Shown here: positions 48,701-60,043 of the stretch, in pieces
Layout: the number at the start of each line of letters is the position of its first letter
Position numbering within the stretch: position 1 is the stretch's first letter
NCBI GenBank assembly: GCA_002197995.1
Contig: NGZR01000004.1
Location: 3,968,001 to 4,032,000, forward strand
Reading direction: 5' to 3'
DNA from: Gaeumannomyces sp. JS-464
Taxonomy: Eukaryota > Ascomycota > Sordariomycetes > Magnaporthales > Magnaporthaceae
Length of the DNA stretch: 64,000 bases
The notes under the pieces: model-generated
Database searches by the model: none
The model's input: only the letters and a program-made list of their open reading frames with translations
Told to the model about the DNA's origin: nothing
Translations under genes and position numbers: made by a program

Positions 48701-51019
48701 AGGGCACGCCCCAGAAACCACCGCCACTCGCCAGTTTTACTCCTACACCGGTACTCTATTGCGTAGGGCTCTCCAGTCGCGAGGGAAACTCTCCAACGCC
48801 TTTCTTGCTCGGCCATGTCATCCGGGTGAAACGGGTTCTTCCAGGCGACGCCTAGCGAATCTTCTCTAGACAGCCCGGTGTAGTCGTACCAGCGGCTGTT
48901 GAAGAAATCGTGGCTCCCGTCCGGGGTAGCGGTCCAAACGAGCTGGGGCATCGTATCGCAGATTAGTCTGAACTTTTCGTCCTCGAGCTCCTTCAGGGTC
49001 GCGAGCATCTGCGCCATCTTGGTGACATCGCGGCAAGTGACAACGCCCGCGACGAACTCCCCAGTCACCTCATCCCGGATGGCCTCTCCGAGGACGTCGT
49101 AAACCACCTTGTTGCCTTCTTGGTTGTACATTCCGATGCGAACCCCAGCAAATGGAGTCTCGGTGCGCACGAGGACTGATATCGGATACTCCTCTGGTTC
49201 CAGTTTTCGTTCGAAATGCTCGTCATAGACATCCCAGTGCTTGAGGACGCCGACGCCCTCGTGTAGCGGGTCCGGCTCTTCGTACGTCCTGAAGAGGTTC
49301 CTCGCGGCCTTGTTCGGAAAGGAGACGGACGAATCCTTCCACATTGCAATGACGGGCATCTGCGTGTTGTCGAGGATGGCGTCTTTCATGGTAAAGAGCT
49401 TGTGCAGGATCGAGGGCGTGCTAGACGCGGGGATCGCAGCGGGCGGTCCGAGTGGCGGGAAGGGGGTTGAACCGAGCGTGATAACCTGGTTGGGGCTCTG
49501 CTGCAAGCTTCCGCCAGACTCGCGACTTGACGCGCTGACTGACGGAGGCCTCCCGGTGTAGACCGACTTCCGATCAGCGGCATCCAGCATATTCTGCCGG
49601 ACGACGGCCTTCTTAACACTTGCCACCGAGGTTAAGCTCGTTTCGGTGCTAGTGAAGGTCAAAGTAAAGTATGTGTGACCCTCGGCCTCCCAAACATTGA
49701 TCAGCATCTTGGGCATGGCTGTACGCGGCCTGGCCCAGTTTCTTTGACCGCTTGACCCAAGGCTCTTTCGGCTTGCCAAAATCCTTCTTGGAGATGACGA
49801 CCTCGACACACAGCGGTGCCGTGGTAGCCTGTGCGGCAGCCTCAGGGCCTACACTAGAAGGTTGTGAGGCATTTCCGCCTCTGCGTCGGCGTGTCCTGGC
49901 TGTCTTCACTGTTGGCAAGCGACCGTTGCCGGCGACGTCGGCAGGACGTGTCGAGCTGAGCCGTGACAGACGTCGTTGGCGACCGAGTCTAGGAAAGTTT
50001 CCCACGACAACCAGACCAGCCGCCCCTGTTGCAACATATCGATGCCACTTGGGACATGGTCTGGCCGCGGAGCAGGTCCAGAACCGAGATAGCACTGTCG
50101 TCGTCCGAACCATCCGAATCGGGCTCAGAAACGATACCCAACATCCTCCCCATCGCCTCGTTGGCCAGGACTACTGTCTTCATGCTATTGAGGACCAGAA
50201 TTGGCATGGGCAGGAAATGCATGGCAGTGAAAGCCAACTGACCAGGAGTGATGTACGGCAAGGGGATGTGGAAGGAGGTTCCGGACCCGACAGCGCCGTC
50301 TTCCAACGAGGGCCGGGGGGACTGTGAGCCTGAGCGTAGCAGCCCGGCCTTAGAGGCTACTCCATTCAGAGGCAGGCCGGCGGCGGTGACGGAAGTGGTG
50401 GTATAAGGCAGGGGTTCCGTCGAGCCGACCCTGAGCCGGAGCGGAGGCACACGCCCATCTTCGCGTTCCGGCGGTGTCGCGAAGTCCCTGTCGGCAATCG
50501 CTAGCGAAGGATCAGGCGCGGCGTCGTTGGCAAGGGACGCACTTGTAGAAACCATTCCGCTGTCGGGAGGCCCATGAGACGCACGAGTGGGAGGGCAGGA
50601 GGGGGAGACGGTTTTTTGCTTTTTATGAGGTCTTCCTTCCTCAGTTTCCCCCTTCCTTTTGTGTGGGGTTTGCTGGAACGGTGGCGGATCAGCCCGCGCA
50701 GGCGAGGTCTCGGGAGGGCCTGGCTGCTCGGGGGGACAGCCTGGTCCAGCCGTGGCCGAGCCGCTGCTGGTGGCCGCGATAGGGAAATGCAAACCAAGAA
50801 ACGGAATCGACGTCGTCGTGGAGGCGGTGGGGCTTTGACGGCAGGTGTGCCCTTTTGTGGCAACACCCTGTCGGCGCGCGGAATAGGGAGGTATCTTGGC
50901 TGTCTGGGGTGTCTCGGCGCCTGCGCTGGGGGGCCTAAGACATCAAGATGCGAGTCGAGGCGGAGGGAGGACGGCGCAAGCAGACCCGAACAACGCGATG
51001 TTGGTGTGTAATGCCACAT
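45788..51019 (-). CDS. Hybrid histidine kinase with four PAS-like domains and a receiver domain
   Basis: About 1600 residues; C-terminal exons 48567-48226, 48151-47916, 47835-47733 and 47633-45788 have exact phases. Order: a Pro/Ser-rich N-terminus; PAS1 ([20 protein letters not shown], and after repair [18 protein letters not shown]); PAS2 ([20 protein letters not shown]); PAS3/PAC ([30 protein letters not shown]); PAS4 ([19 protein letters not shown]); then HisKA with phospho-acceptor His in [19 protein letters not shown]; HATPase N box [23 protein letters not shown]; and REC ([12 protein letters not shown], phospho-acceptor Asp in [14 protein letters not shown]). A ~250-residue tail ends [19 protein letters not shown]. 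Shifts are needed near 45946, 49720, 49950 and 50045, plus one between 50760 and 50950. The ATG at 51019 (MWHYTP) is the best start but uncertain. Cytosolic sensor; stimulus unknown. Confidence 0.88.
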
Positions 51020-53662
51020 GCAATGATACGTTTGCGTCACACTACCTGGGGGTTGGGTCCTCTCCAGGCTTCGTTGGGGACGGTGTAGGAGGGTGGAGAT
51101 CAAGAGATGGCGTGCGATGGACGTACGAGATAGGGACCAAAGGAACCAACGTCAAGACGGAGCAGGAGCAGGAGGAAACATCAAGTGTTACGCCCAAATC
51201 AGAGTATAAGGGGGGCGAAACCGAAGAATTCGAGTATTAGAGACCTGGGGTGGCCGTCGACGTTGGAGAGATGGGGGTGTAGCTGTGCCTCGACCGGGCG
51301 CATGTCAGTCAGGGAGTACGATGGGCTGTCTGCCAGGTCGGATGGAGGCCGTGGTCGAGAAGACAACCCCGGGGCTTGGGGCAAGGAAGAAAAAGAAAAC
51401 AAAACGGGTCCGAGTAATAAAAAGAAAAAAAAAGGAGAGGAGGCGTTGGGTTGTTGCTGGCAGGGCAGAACGGAGCAGGCGGCTAGTCTGATGTGGCCGC
51501 CATCCCTCGCTCGCTAGGCCATAGGGCAATACCGAATGAGGAAGAAGGCTTGACCTACCTAGGTGGGTGCCTGGCTTGCATGGACGGCCTTGGACCTGTC
51601 TGACGCTAGGGCCGGAAAAGGTTGTTGGAGATTCGCACGCGGGCGCCTTGGGGAGAATAAAAGGGAAAGGGCTGGTGTGCATCGAAGATCCCGTCGCTGT
51701 GTGGTTTTGCTACCCCGGTCCAGCAGATTCCCATGTCGTCATCTGGCTTTTCTTCACAGATCTCGCTGCAAGCGGAAAGAGGCAGGAAGCAGCCGGCACC
51801 CAACCCGATCCATTGACTTCGTAGCGCCTTCCAAGATCGCTGCGGCTGCCTGTTAGATCCATTTCCATTTTTCTTTTCTTCTTTTATTGTTCATCTTCCC
51901 CTTTCTCACGTATCTTTTCCCTCCCTCTTTTTTGCCTCCATTGACACTCACTAAAAGTCTGGACACGCGACTTGGCCACCCGAAGCCTCAGCAGAAGCAA
52001 CCTTGAGCAACCTGCGACCCCACAAGTCAAGCCGCTTTTTTGGGTTATGACGCGCGATTGGACATGAGGTTAAGGTGCCCAGCACCGACTGCCGGGATCA
52101 GATCAATCAACCCTCCTCCACTCCTCCATCTTGTGTCCAGCGGCGCCCACTCAGCGGGCAGTTTTCTTTTTCCTTTTTGGCCCGCCAGCCCCTTTGTCGC
52201 CTCCATCTTTCCCTCTTCGATCTTGACGCCGCAGCGCATGCCGAGCATCTTGGCCCTCCAGGGACGCATCCACACATCCAGGCAGGGCGATCCAAGGGTC
52301 TGCCTTTATTGTGGATCATGGACCCTGAAGGACAATAAAGCCGCACGGTGAATATAATACTCCGCACGTAGCCTTGGTAGGGGTGGCGAAAAGAATCGGG
52401 GAAAACACCGTGAGGCCCTGGCAGATTGAGCTTGTGAGCTTGTTTGTGAGGGGTCTTGTTTTCGCATTGAAGTCCTGGATTTCACATGAAGTGGTCGGCC
52501 CGTGCGCAGGCACTCCTCGCCGAGCTGGTCCCGGGTTTCAGCTTTCAGAGCGCAGAGGCTTCTGCGCAGCAGCAAAGCGCCAGGCACCCCGCAAAGGTCA
52601 AGTGCCTGAGATTGGCTCATTACGTAGGGGTGCTGGGCTTTTTTTAGCCATCCTCGGTTTTCGGGACCTTCGCCTTGCAAGCTAGGCCAATGTGGGAGCC
52701 GTGCCGATCTGCAGTGGAACAAGGGGGCGGGCGGCGGTGGCCCTCCCACCTTCCCCCGAGCTCTGCTGTGAGCTAGGAGCTGTGTGATCACCCTCGGCCT
52801 TTTTGACGTCTTTTTGGGATTCGCCCGAGAAGCTTTTCCATCAACCCAGCTCTTCCACGGGGTTCGTCGAGCCCAAGCAGTTCTAGACCATTTTATCCCA
52901 AACCCAGCGTCTCCTCCGATGTGCTCCGTGTCGCGAAATAAAAGAGCCACGATTACATACGAATATAGTCCCATCCTCCTCCATGCTCGGGTCCGCGTGC
53001 GGTCTGTGTGATGTGGGTGATTGTGCAGCGAAGCGGGCGTGCCGCTTGTTGTGTTGCATTGCGCCTCGTCAATTTTTGGGCAAAGAGGCAAAAGATTTGA
53101 GCAGCGGACGGACTGACGTGAGCGGCGGCGGTGGGCGAGCTCCACGGGCCCTACGTCATCGTACAGCTGTCGCGGCGCAAATCCACATGTCAGGTCAGGC
53201 GCGGTTACGAACGGCAGACTCCATCCATTGCGACTTGACGACACCACCACATTGGACAGCTTCACCGACACGACAAAGAAGGCCTTTCAGCCTGTCATAA
53301 TTTGTCTTTTGATTTGCACAGCGCGCGGTTGGAAGTGCCGGGTCGTCAAACAACAGCAGTGTGGAAACAGGCTCTATCTAGATAGTGCGGCAAATCGACG
53401 CCGGAGGGAGCTAGATGGTCTTAGAGGGAGGTAGAACATGGACGGACAGGAAGGAATGCGGGAGCAAAGTACAATATGAATCCGCTCTCTGATATAAAAC
53501 AAGACGAAAAGTCAAAAAGGGGCCGAAAGATGACGAGGATGAACCCAAAAAGAAACAAGAAGAAAAAACCGTTTCATCCCATTTCGCCCCGGCTATGCTA
53601 TACAGTAGTTATGCTTGTCATATCGCGTCATTACCCTTCGCCGGCGGGTGCGCTTCCGCATC
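51020..53662. other. Long intergenic region upstream of the histidine kinase
   Basis: 2.6 kb. It is the kinase promoter plus the 3' flank of WSS1. A 321-codon open frame at 52306-53271 (minus) has no motif or gene-like composition and is treated as chance. Purine-rich DNA at 51380-51440 and pyrimidine-rich DNA at 51865-51935 are the only notable patches. Confidence 0.45.
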
Positions 53663-55119
53663 TCATGAGCTGTCCTTCATCTTGCCGCAGGTCGAACATG
53701 TCCACCATTTATGCTCCATGCGCGTGCCGCAAAACGAGCAGTCCCACGTCGCCGGCCGGGCCCGGGCCGACGAGCTTGATCCTGGGCCTGAGCCCGAAAC
53801 GGTTCGCAGGCCCGCGGCAGCGGCAGCGGCAGCGGCAGAAGCCCTATTGGCTCGGGGTGGACTGTCCTGCGTGAGATCTACCACCTCCTGGCCGCGGTCA
53901 CCATCCACCCTGCGACGCTTGGCCGTCCTCCTAGAGAGGCCACGTTCTTCTCGCTCCGCTCTGTGCCGCAAGCGTCGCAGCACAGGTAGTTGGCCGGGTT
54001 GAGCAGCGTGCAGATGTCGCAGGTCCACTGGTCGTCTTCCCAGCCTGCTGCCGCCGGCGGCGGTCGTGAAGACGACCCCGACGACCCCGACGACCCCGAC
54101 GCAGCCGCAGTCGCCGCCGCCTCCTCCAGCAGCGCCGCCCTGCCCCCGCTGCCCGTCGGGTTCTCCACGGTTGGCGGCACGTATGCCCCGCCGAGCCGCC
54201 TTTTTTCGTCCTCCTGCACCAGCTCCCACAACGCCTGCGCGATGGCGGCGTCGTTGGCCGTGTCCTCCTCGGCGCGCGTCATGGCGCCCTGCCGCGCCGC
54301 GTCGTCCGCGATCCGCCTGACCTCGGCCTCGCCGATGCCCAGCTCCTTGTTCCCGCCGCACCCCTTCAACGACCTGGCCCGCCGCTCCGCAGCCAGCGCG
54401 ATCACGCTCCGGATGTCGGCGCCGGGCCGCGGGGCTGCCCGCCCAACCGCTGCCCCGAGCCCGCGGCTGCGGTCTGCTGCTGGACGCGGCGCTTCTCGGC
54501 CGCGGCGCGGGCCAGGCGGCGCGCCTCATGGGCCGGCAGCTGGCCGAGCCGGCCGCCGCCGAGCCGGTGGCCCTCGGACAGGAAGCCCTCGCCCGTGTAG
54601 CCCTTCATCAGCAGGCCCTCGTGCTCGTCGCGCAGCTGGTCCCACAGCGCGTGGAACTTTGCGTCGTGCGGGCCGTGGACGATGTGACTGAGCTCGTGCA
54701 GCATCGTGTCCGTCACCTGCTCAAAGGGCAGGAACTGCGTCACGTCGCCCGGGTACCGCAGCCGGACCAGGATCTTTTGGCCCCGGTTGACGTTGAGGCC
54801 TGGAGAGTGCAAACTCACCCAGCAAGACCCAACATGGCGTTCGCGTAGATTAGCGATGCTGTTATAAAATCGGGCTCCTCCATATGTTTTCCCCGATATG
54901 TGAGAGGATACTGTAACACGTAAACAGGAAACAAAACCCACCAAGCAGTTCTCGCTGCTCCGGGTAGAACTCGGCAAGCTGGCCGACCTTCCACCCCCTG
55001 GCCCTCATGATGGGCTTTATCAGCGAGGCCAGCTTCTTGAGGCTGTGCAGGGCCTCCTGCTGGCGCGGCAGGTGCTGGAGGTGCGAGTAAGACAGTACGA
55101 GCGGGTCGCGGTCCGACAT
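53663..55119 (-). CDS. WSS1: WLM-domain DNA-protein crosslink protease Wss1-like (frameshifted)
   Basis: About 437 residues: exon 1 55119-54942, a 142-bp intron, then 54799-53663. Wss1/SPRTN-type metalloproteases degrade proteins crosslinked to DNA and act in the SUMO pathway in the nucleus. The WLM domain starts at PRQQEALHSLKKLASLIKPI and holds the zinc site HELSHIVHGPHD (HExxH plus third His), with LVRLRYPGDVTQFLPFEQV before it. C-terminal parts: RanBP2-type zinc finger 1 (WTCDICTLLNPANYLCCDAC), a SUMO-interaction-like core VVDLTQD, and zinc finger 2 (WDCSFCGTRMEHKWWTCSTC). Frame changes are needed near 54430 and near 53940; both flanks match the family. The Ala-rich spacer before finger 2 and the Gly/Ser spacer before finger 1 are low complexity. 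Confidence 0.92.
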
Positions 55120-56297
55120 GTTGGCTCGGGTTCGCCTTGTGCCGAGGGTCTCTCTGGGTTTACAAAAGGAAACCTTATATCAGGGTGTGGAGGAAGAGCG
55201 CGAGGAGAGGGGGAAAGTTTGGCGATCCAAGTGACAGACGAGCTACCATCAGACAATCTTCTTTGAGGGGCCAAGTTCGGTTTCTCGCGAATATGTTAGG
55301 TACCTAGGTTGGCGAGCGGACTAGAATTCCCGCGGAAGCAGAAGCCCGTCTTTCACATCGTGAAATACCGATTGATATGCCGGCCCGAAAGAAACCAGCC
55401 TCAAAGGCAGCGGCGGGACGCGTCGTCGCCTACTGGCTGCCTTGCCTCTCGTTCCTGCCGTTTGGTGCCTCCGGCTCCTCTGGCAATTGATGTGAGTGGG
55501 TGAGGCTTTGTCAGGCTGTCGTGGGTTCTGGAACATGCGAAACGGCCCAACGGTGTGCGCGAGCTGATTCTCAATGGTGCTGCCGCGCCCAATCAATAGC
55601 GGGGCTAGCCGCTGGCGAGGCCAGGCTTCAGCTTGTGTGAGTTGCCAATAAGTCGTGCGTGCATCTTAATTAGCAGTCAGACTCGTAGGGTATGGGAACA
55701 ATAAAGAATACAAGGGAAACATAGAATTCGATGCTAGGAGATAGTTGAGGCAATAGGGGGTAGGGGGTGCGCCGTCTTTTTTTTTTTTTTTTTTTTTTTG
55801 AGTCGCGAATGAGCTACCAGACATTGGGGGTTGATCCCCCAACCACCTTGAGAAAGCGTAACGTCGGGCACAAGGCTTTCGGTAAGTGTGACAGCAGGGC
55901 ACTGAGCGAGCAAGGCAAATAGAAAAGTCAAACAATAAAATGGCATGCTTTAGTCAAATACCCTGTGCGCTGTACCTAGCCCACGTGTGGATGCCTCTAC
56001 CTCCTATAGTTACCCCATGTGTATACACAGTTCGGATCCAATCAAATACAACAGCCCCTTAAAACACCTTTCCCGCCCGCCAGGGAGAGCGCCTCCCGTA
56101 GTTACCTACCCAAGCCAGTAACTCCAAAAATGACCAAGATCCCAAGATAAAAAGAAGGACAAAAAGCCCTAAAGCCTCCTAGCCTAGTGTAGAGGCTGGG
56201 GGTAAAACGAGGCCAGCAGCCCCGAAGGGGGTTGAGGCGAAGAATCGAAAAAAAAAAAAAAGAGGGGAAAAGGAGATGTGATGTTTCCCAAGGGCCT
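55120..56297. other. Intergenic region upstream of WSS1
   Basis: 1.18 kb with the WSS1 promoter on the left and the 3' region of the BRCT gene on the right. The middle holds a T23 run with an adjacent perfect hairpin (55777-55842), described separately, and an A-rich run at 56248-56261. Confidence 0.5.
55777..55842 (-). repeat. T23 run with adjacent hairpin, possible retroposed fragment
   Basis: T from 55777 to 55799 (a poly-A run on the minus strand). Beside it is the perfect stem TTGGGGG / CCCCCAA at 55824-55830 and 55836-55842 with a 5-nt loop. On the minus strand TAGCTCATTCG just before the A run resembles a Pol III A-box, but I see no convincing B-box or target-site duplication, so a SINE-like origin is only a guess. 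Confidence 0.3.
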
Positions 56298-59200
56298 TCA
56301 GTGCCACGTCTTGGCCAACGGGCTTCCGACCCTGGGAGCGAACTGCAGGCTCTTGCGCCTGGCGGCCATGAGCCGCTGGAGCACGCCCTCATCCTTGTCG
56401 TGCGCCAACAGGCCGGCCCCGAGCATCACGTTCGCCCCCGCTTGCTTGGGAGGTGGGCATGTCCGCATCATGAGCTCCTCGCGGCTGATGGCGCCAGCAC
56501 CCGTCGACAGCGGCGTCACCGGGTTGCTCCCGCATGACGACGACATACCGTCAGGCGTAATAGCCGCAGCGTACCGGGCCACAGCCTCAGGGGCCGGGGT
56601 CTTAGGCACAGGCGTCAGCTGCCACTCTGACTCGTCGCCATCGTCTCCCTCGCCGTAGACGCGCAGCTCGTCATCCACTGGCGTGCGGATCCACAGCGAA
56701 CTGTCGCGGCGGTTGGTCGGTGTTGCGGGCGCTGACCGGGCGTCGCGGCTGCGGCTGCCGTTGATGTTGGAGAAGGCGTTAGGATCCATAGTCTTGCGCC
56801 GACGCCCACCACCACCGCGGGGAGTGAGCGAAGTGTCGATGCAGTAAGGCGCCTCTTCCAGCCACTCGTTCTCACGCTCGCAGCTGCAGGCAAGGCTTGT
56901 TAGTTGCAGGCACAGACAAGACACAAATCGGAAAACAAGACGTCGACTTACTCAAGAACCCAGCTGACGCCCACACACTGCACGACACCACCACTCTCGC
57001 GAACCTTCTGGAGCGTCTGGTTGCTACCATCCTTGAATACGACGTGGGTGATGCCAACCTTGGAGGCTGACTCGGCCTCCTCCGGGGTCCAGTCCCATGA
57101 CCTGAGACACACAGCGCCCATCTGCGAGAGCAGCTCTACAAAGATCTCGCTCGAGTCGGCGCCCTCGCTCGTGCGCACGTCGACAAACACGACGGCGCCC
57201 CGTAGGAGAGCCGGGTTCACATCGCGACGGGGAGTGCGGGCGGGCGTGCCTGTCGTCGACCAGCTAAAGCCAGACTCGGACCTGATGGGAGTGACAGGGG
57301 CCGAGGTGGTCTGGGGCTTTTGCTCCACCTCGTCTTCTTCCTCAGCCTGGCGATCCGCCTTGGTCGGCGAGTACGAGATAACGGTAGCGTTCCTGGTGAG
57401 GCCGTGTGTGGGACGGGATTTAGTCGGCGTGGTGGCGGCTGGCAGCTTTGCAACGCTGTGCCTGCGGTTCTTCTTGGCCTCCGATAGGGCGGAGCGCGGT
57501 GTTGATTCATCCGCCGGCTTGAGTGGGATCTTGGACACAGTATGGAAGGTGCGTGTGACAAACCGTTGGGGTGTCACGGGTGGAACGCCGGGCGAGGCGC
57601 TGCCGCTCTGCTGCTGGTCCTGCATCATTAGTGCCGGATCGATTGGGGTCTGGTTCTCGTCCCCATACTCCTGGCTCGCCTCCGATATAGAGTCGTCCAT
57701 GCCAGTCTCAGCGCAAAGCTTCTCCTCAAGTTGCGACGGCTCCAGAAGAGACATCTCGTGTGCCTCGGCAGCGAGCTCAACATCCTCTTGGGTGAGCGGC
57801 AAGTCGTCGAGCTCGGGCTCCCCCATCTCCACCTCCACATGTTGCCACATCTCATCCTGAGCGATCACAGCCGACTCCTCGACCTGGAAGTCGGCACGGA
57901 CCGACATTTCGTCATCGAAGAAAGTTGACTTAGCAGGAGAATTTCGAGCGCTAGCTGCAGAGACCTGTTCCACCAAGTTGAGCGTCTCCTCCCGAGCCTC
58001 GGGAGTAACAGCGCCAACCAGGGCAGGCGACTCTGGCGGGGGCCCGACCTTGAGAGGGCTTGAGGCCCTCCAGCCATTGAGTTTCTCCGCCAGAGGGGTG
58101 AAACCGAGCCCACTGTATTCGGACATTTTCTTGATTACACTCTTGCTCGAAGACTGAACTCCAAGGCTTAGTTCTCGGCCCGTTTGGCGAGTTGAGCGAG
58201 CAGGAGTCTCAATCGCTCTCGCCCGTCTTGATGCGGTAACAGCAGGAGTTCCGAGCTCATCGTCGGACTCGGAATCGGCGCTGGCGTAGGGGTCGAGATC
58301 CTTCTGCCTCAGGCCAAAACCCGGCTCAGTGGGCACATTTTTCTCGGAGACTACCTGGACAGTTGGCTCATCCACGTCCATCGGCTCTCCAGCCTCCAAG
58401 TGCTCAATCTCCTCACACATTTGCCCCTGTTTGGCCTCCTCTTCCCCATGCGACGCGGCTTGCTCCGCACTCACCCTTGCAACGACGCCCATTACGGTGT
58501 CCTTGAGCGCAGGGTCAGCGTGGCGAGGGAGCACAGCAGAAAGGCGGCCAGGGAAGTGTTGCCTGGTCGGTGATTCGAGAATCTGGGCCTGGCGGGCCGC
58601 CGCTGGCCGGTACTCGGCGTCAAGACCGACAGGGGCAGTCAAGAGCACTGGCTCGGTAGCGGGTGACCGGAACTCCGCCTCGGCCGGCTGCTCCTCCTCA
58701 TTCTCCTTCTCCTCTTCCTCATTTTCCTCCACCATCTTGGCCTCGGCTAAGCGCTTAGGCTTCACGGGTGAAAAGAGTCGCTTCGCAGGTGAATTAAGCA
58801 GGGAGGCCTTCATCGGGGAACGCGAGACGTCACCGAGCGAGGATGCGGCGGCCTGCATTGTCTTCATGGGGGACTTTGGCCGCTTGGCAGGCGAGAAAAG
58901 CAGCGAGGTTTTGAGCGGTGATTTACTGTCCTGTGCGGCAGCGCTCTCATCCTTCGGCAAGGCCAACAGCGGCGCACCGACACCCCTGCGGGCCGGGGAC
59001 TTTATGGTATCCTTGTAGGGGGATGCGGCCGGCCGGCGGGCGGGGCTGCCCAGCAGGTTGGTGGCGGCGGTGATGGTGAGGTCTGGGGGGTTGAGTGTGG
59101 GCTTTTCCTCAGCCTCGGCGGCGGGCGCCGGGACCGGAAGCTCCAGTTCAGCGCGGACAGCCGGAGCTGGCCTGACGGGGCTCTTCATGAGTGGCCTCTG

Positions 59201-60043
59201 GGAAGCTGCGTCATCTCCAGCGAGCTCATCGTCAGACTCATCGCCGCGGTCCGCGTTCTTGGCGCGGGCCAGCTGCGTGATCCTCTTGGGGCCAAGCGGG
59301 GTCGGGGGCTTCTCCTCCTGGGCGGCGGGGGCGGCCGTTGTCTTGGCACTGCCCCGAGTGGCACGAGCAGCCGCTGACGGAGCAGCAGCGCCCGCCCTGC
59401 GCAGTGGTCGAGCGCGGAGGCCGGTGGTGACGGGCTCTGCGGCGACTGGGGCAGCGGGTGCTGCTGCGGTGGCTTTTACCCTCTTGGTCTTTGAGGCTGT
59501 GGGAACAATGTTCTCCTTCTCGGGCTCCTCGAACTTGACCGACTTCTTGACTGTTGCCTTGGCTGCCGTGGCGGCGGTGGTAGCACGGGCTCTGGTGGCT
59601 GGCTTCAGGGGCGCGGCAGCCTCCTCTGGTTCCGGAGGGGGCTCTGTCTTCTTTGCTCTTGTTGTCCTGGTTGGGCGCACGGGGGCTGCTGTCAACGGCT
59701 CCTCTTTTGCCGGGGCAATCTTCTTTGCAGGACGGCCCCTTGGTTTTGGAGCAGGTGCTGGCTCTGCAGGCTTTGTCTCCTCCACCGCCTCTGCCTTCTT
59801 TGGCCTCCCGCGGACAGCCCGGGCGGCTGTCCTCAGCTTGATGGTCCTCTGCGCGGGCTCAGCACCACCGAGCTCGTCGTCGTCGTCGTCGTCGTCGGCG
59901 TCATCAGACCGAAGCCGCTTCCTGCTGACCGGGGCGGCGGGAGCGGTCTTCTTCGCGGCGGCAGCGGCCGTGACGATTTTAGTGGCAGGCTTGTCCGAGT
60001 CGGCCTTGGCCCTGCTCCGGGTGATGCGCTTCGGGGCTTCCAT
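56298..60043 (-). CDS. AT-hook / SPxK-repeat nuclear protein with C-terminal BRCT domain
   Basis: 1225 residues, exons 60043-56952 and 56883-56298 (68-bp intron GTAAGT...CTGCAG, phase 2, creating VLDCERENEW). The N-terminus is Ala/Lys/Pro-rich with AT-hook-like cores VRGRPKK and PRGRPAKK and a seven-Asp run. Between residues ~300 and 450 are repeated S-P-x-K/R motifs (KSPVR, GSPARR, KSPARR, KSPLK, FSPAKRPKSPMK, RSPMK, NSPAKR, FSPVK), which are minor-groove-binding and CDK-target sequences. A BRCT domain spans about residues 930-1045: GAVVFVDVRTSEGADSSEIF, MGAVCLRSWDWTPEE, VGITHVVFKDGSNQT and WVLDCERENEWLEEAPYCID. The tail has SSLWIRTPVDDELRVYG. Frame intact over 3.7 kb. Chromatin or DNA-damage role is inferred; no named orthologue recognised. 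Confidence 0.85.

Noticed and set aside
52306..53271. 321-codon frame in an intergenic region (minus)
   Set aside because: No domain, no signal, no compositional change relative to flanks; probably chance in stop-poor DNA.
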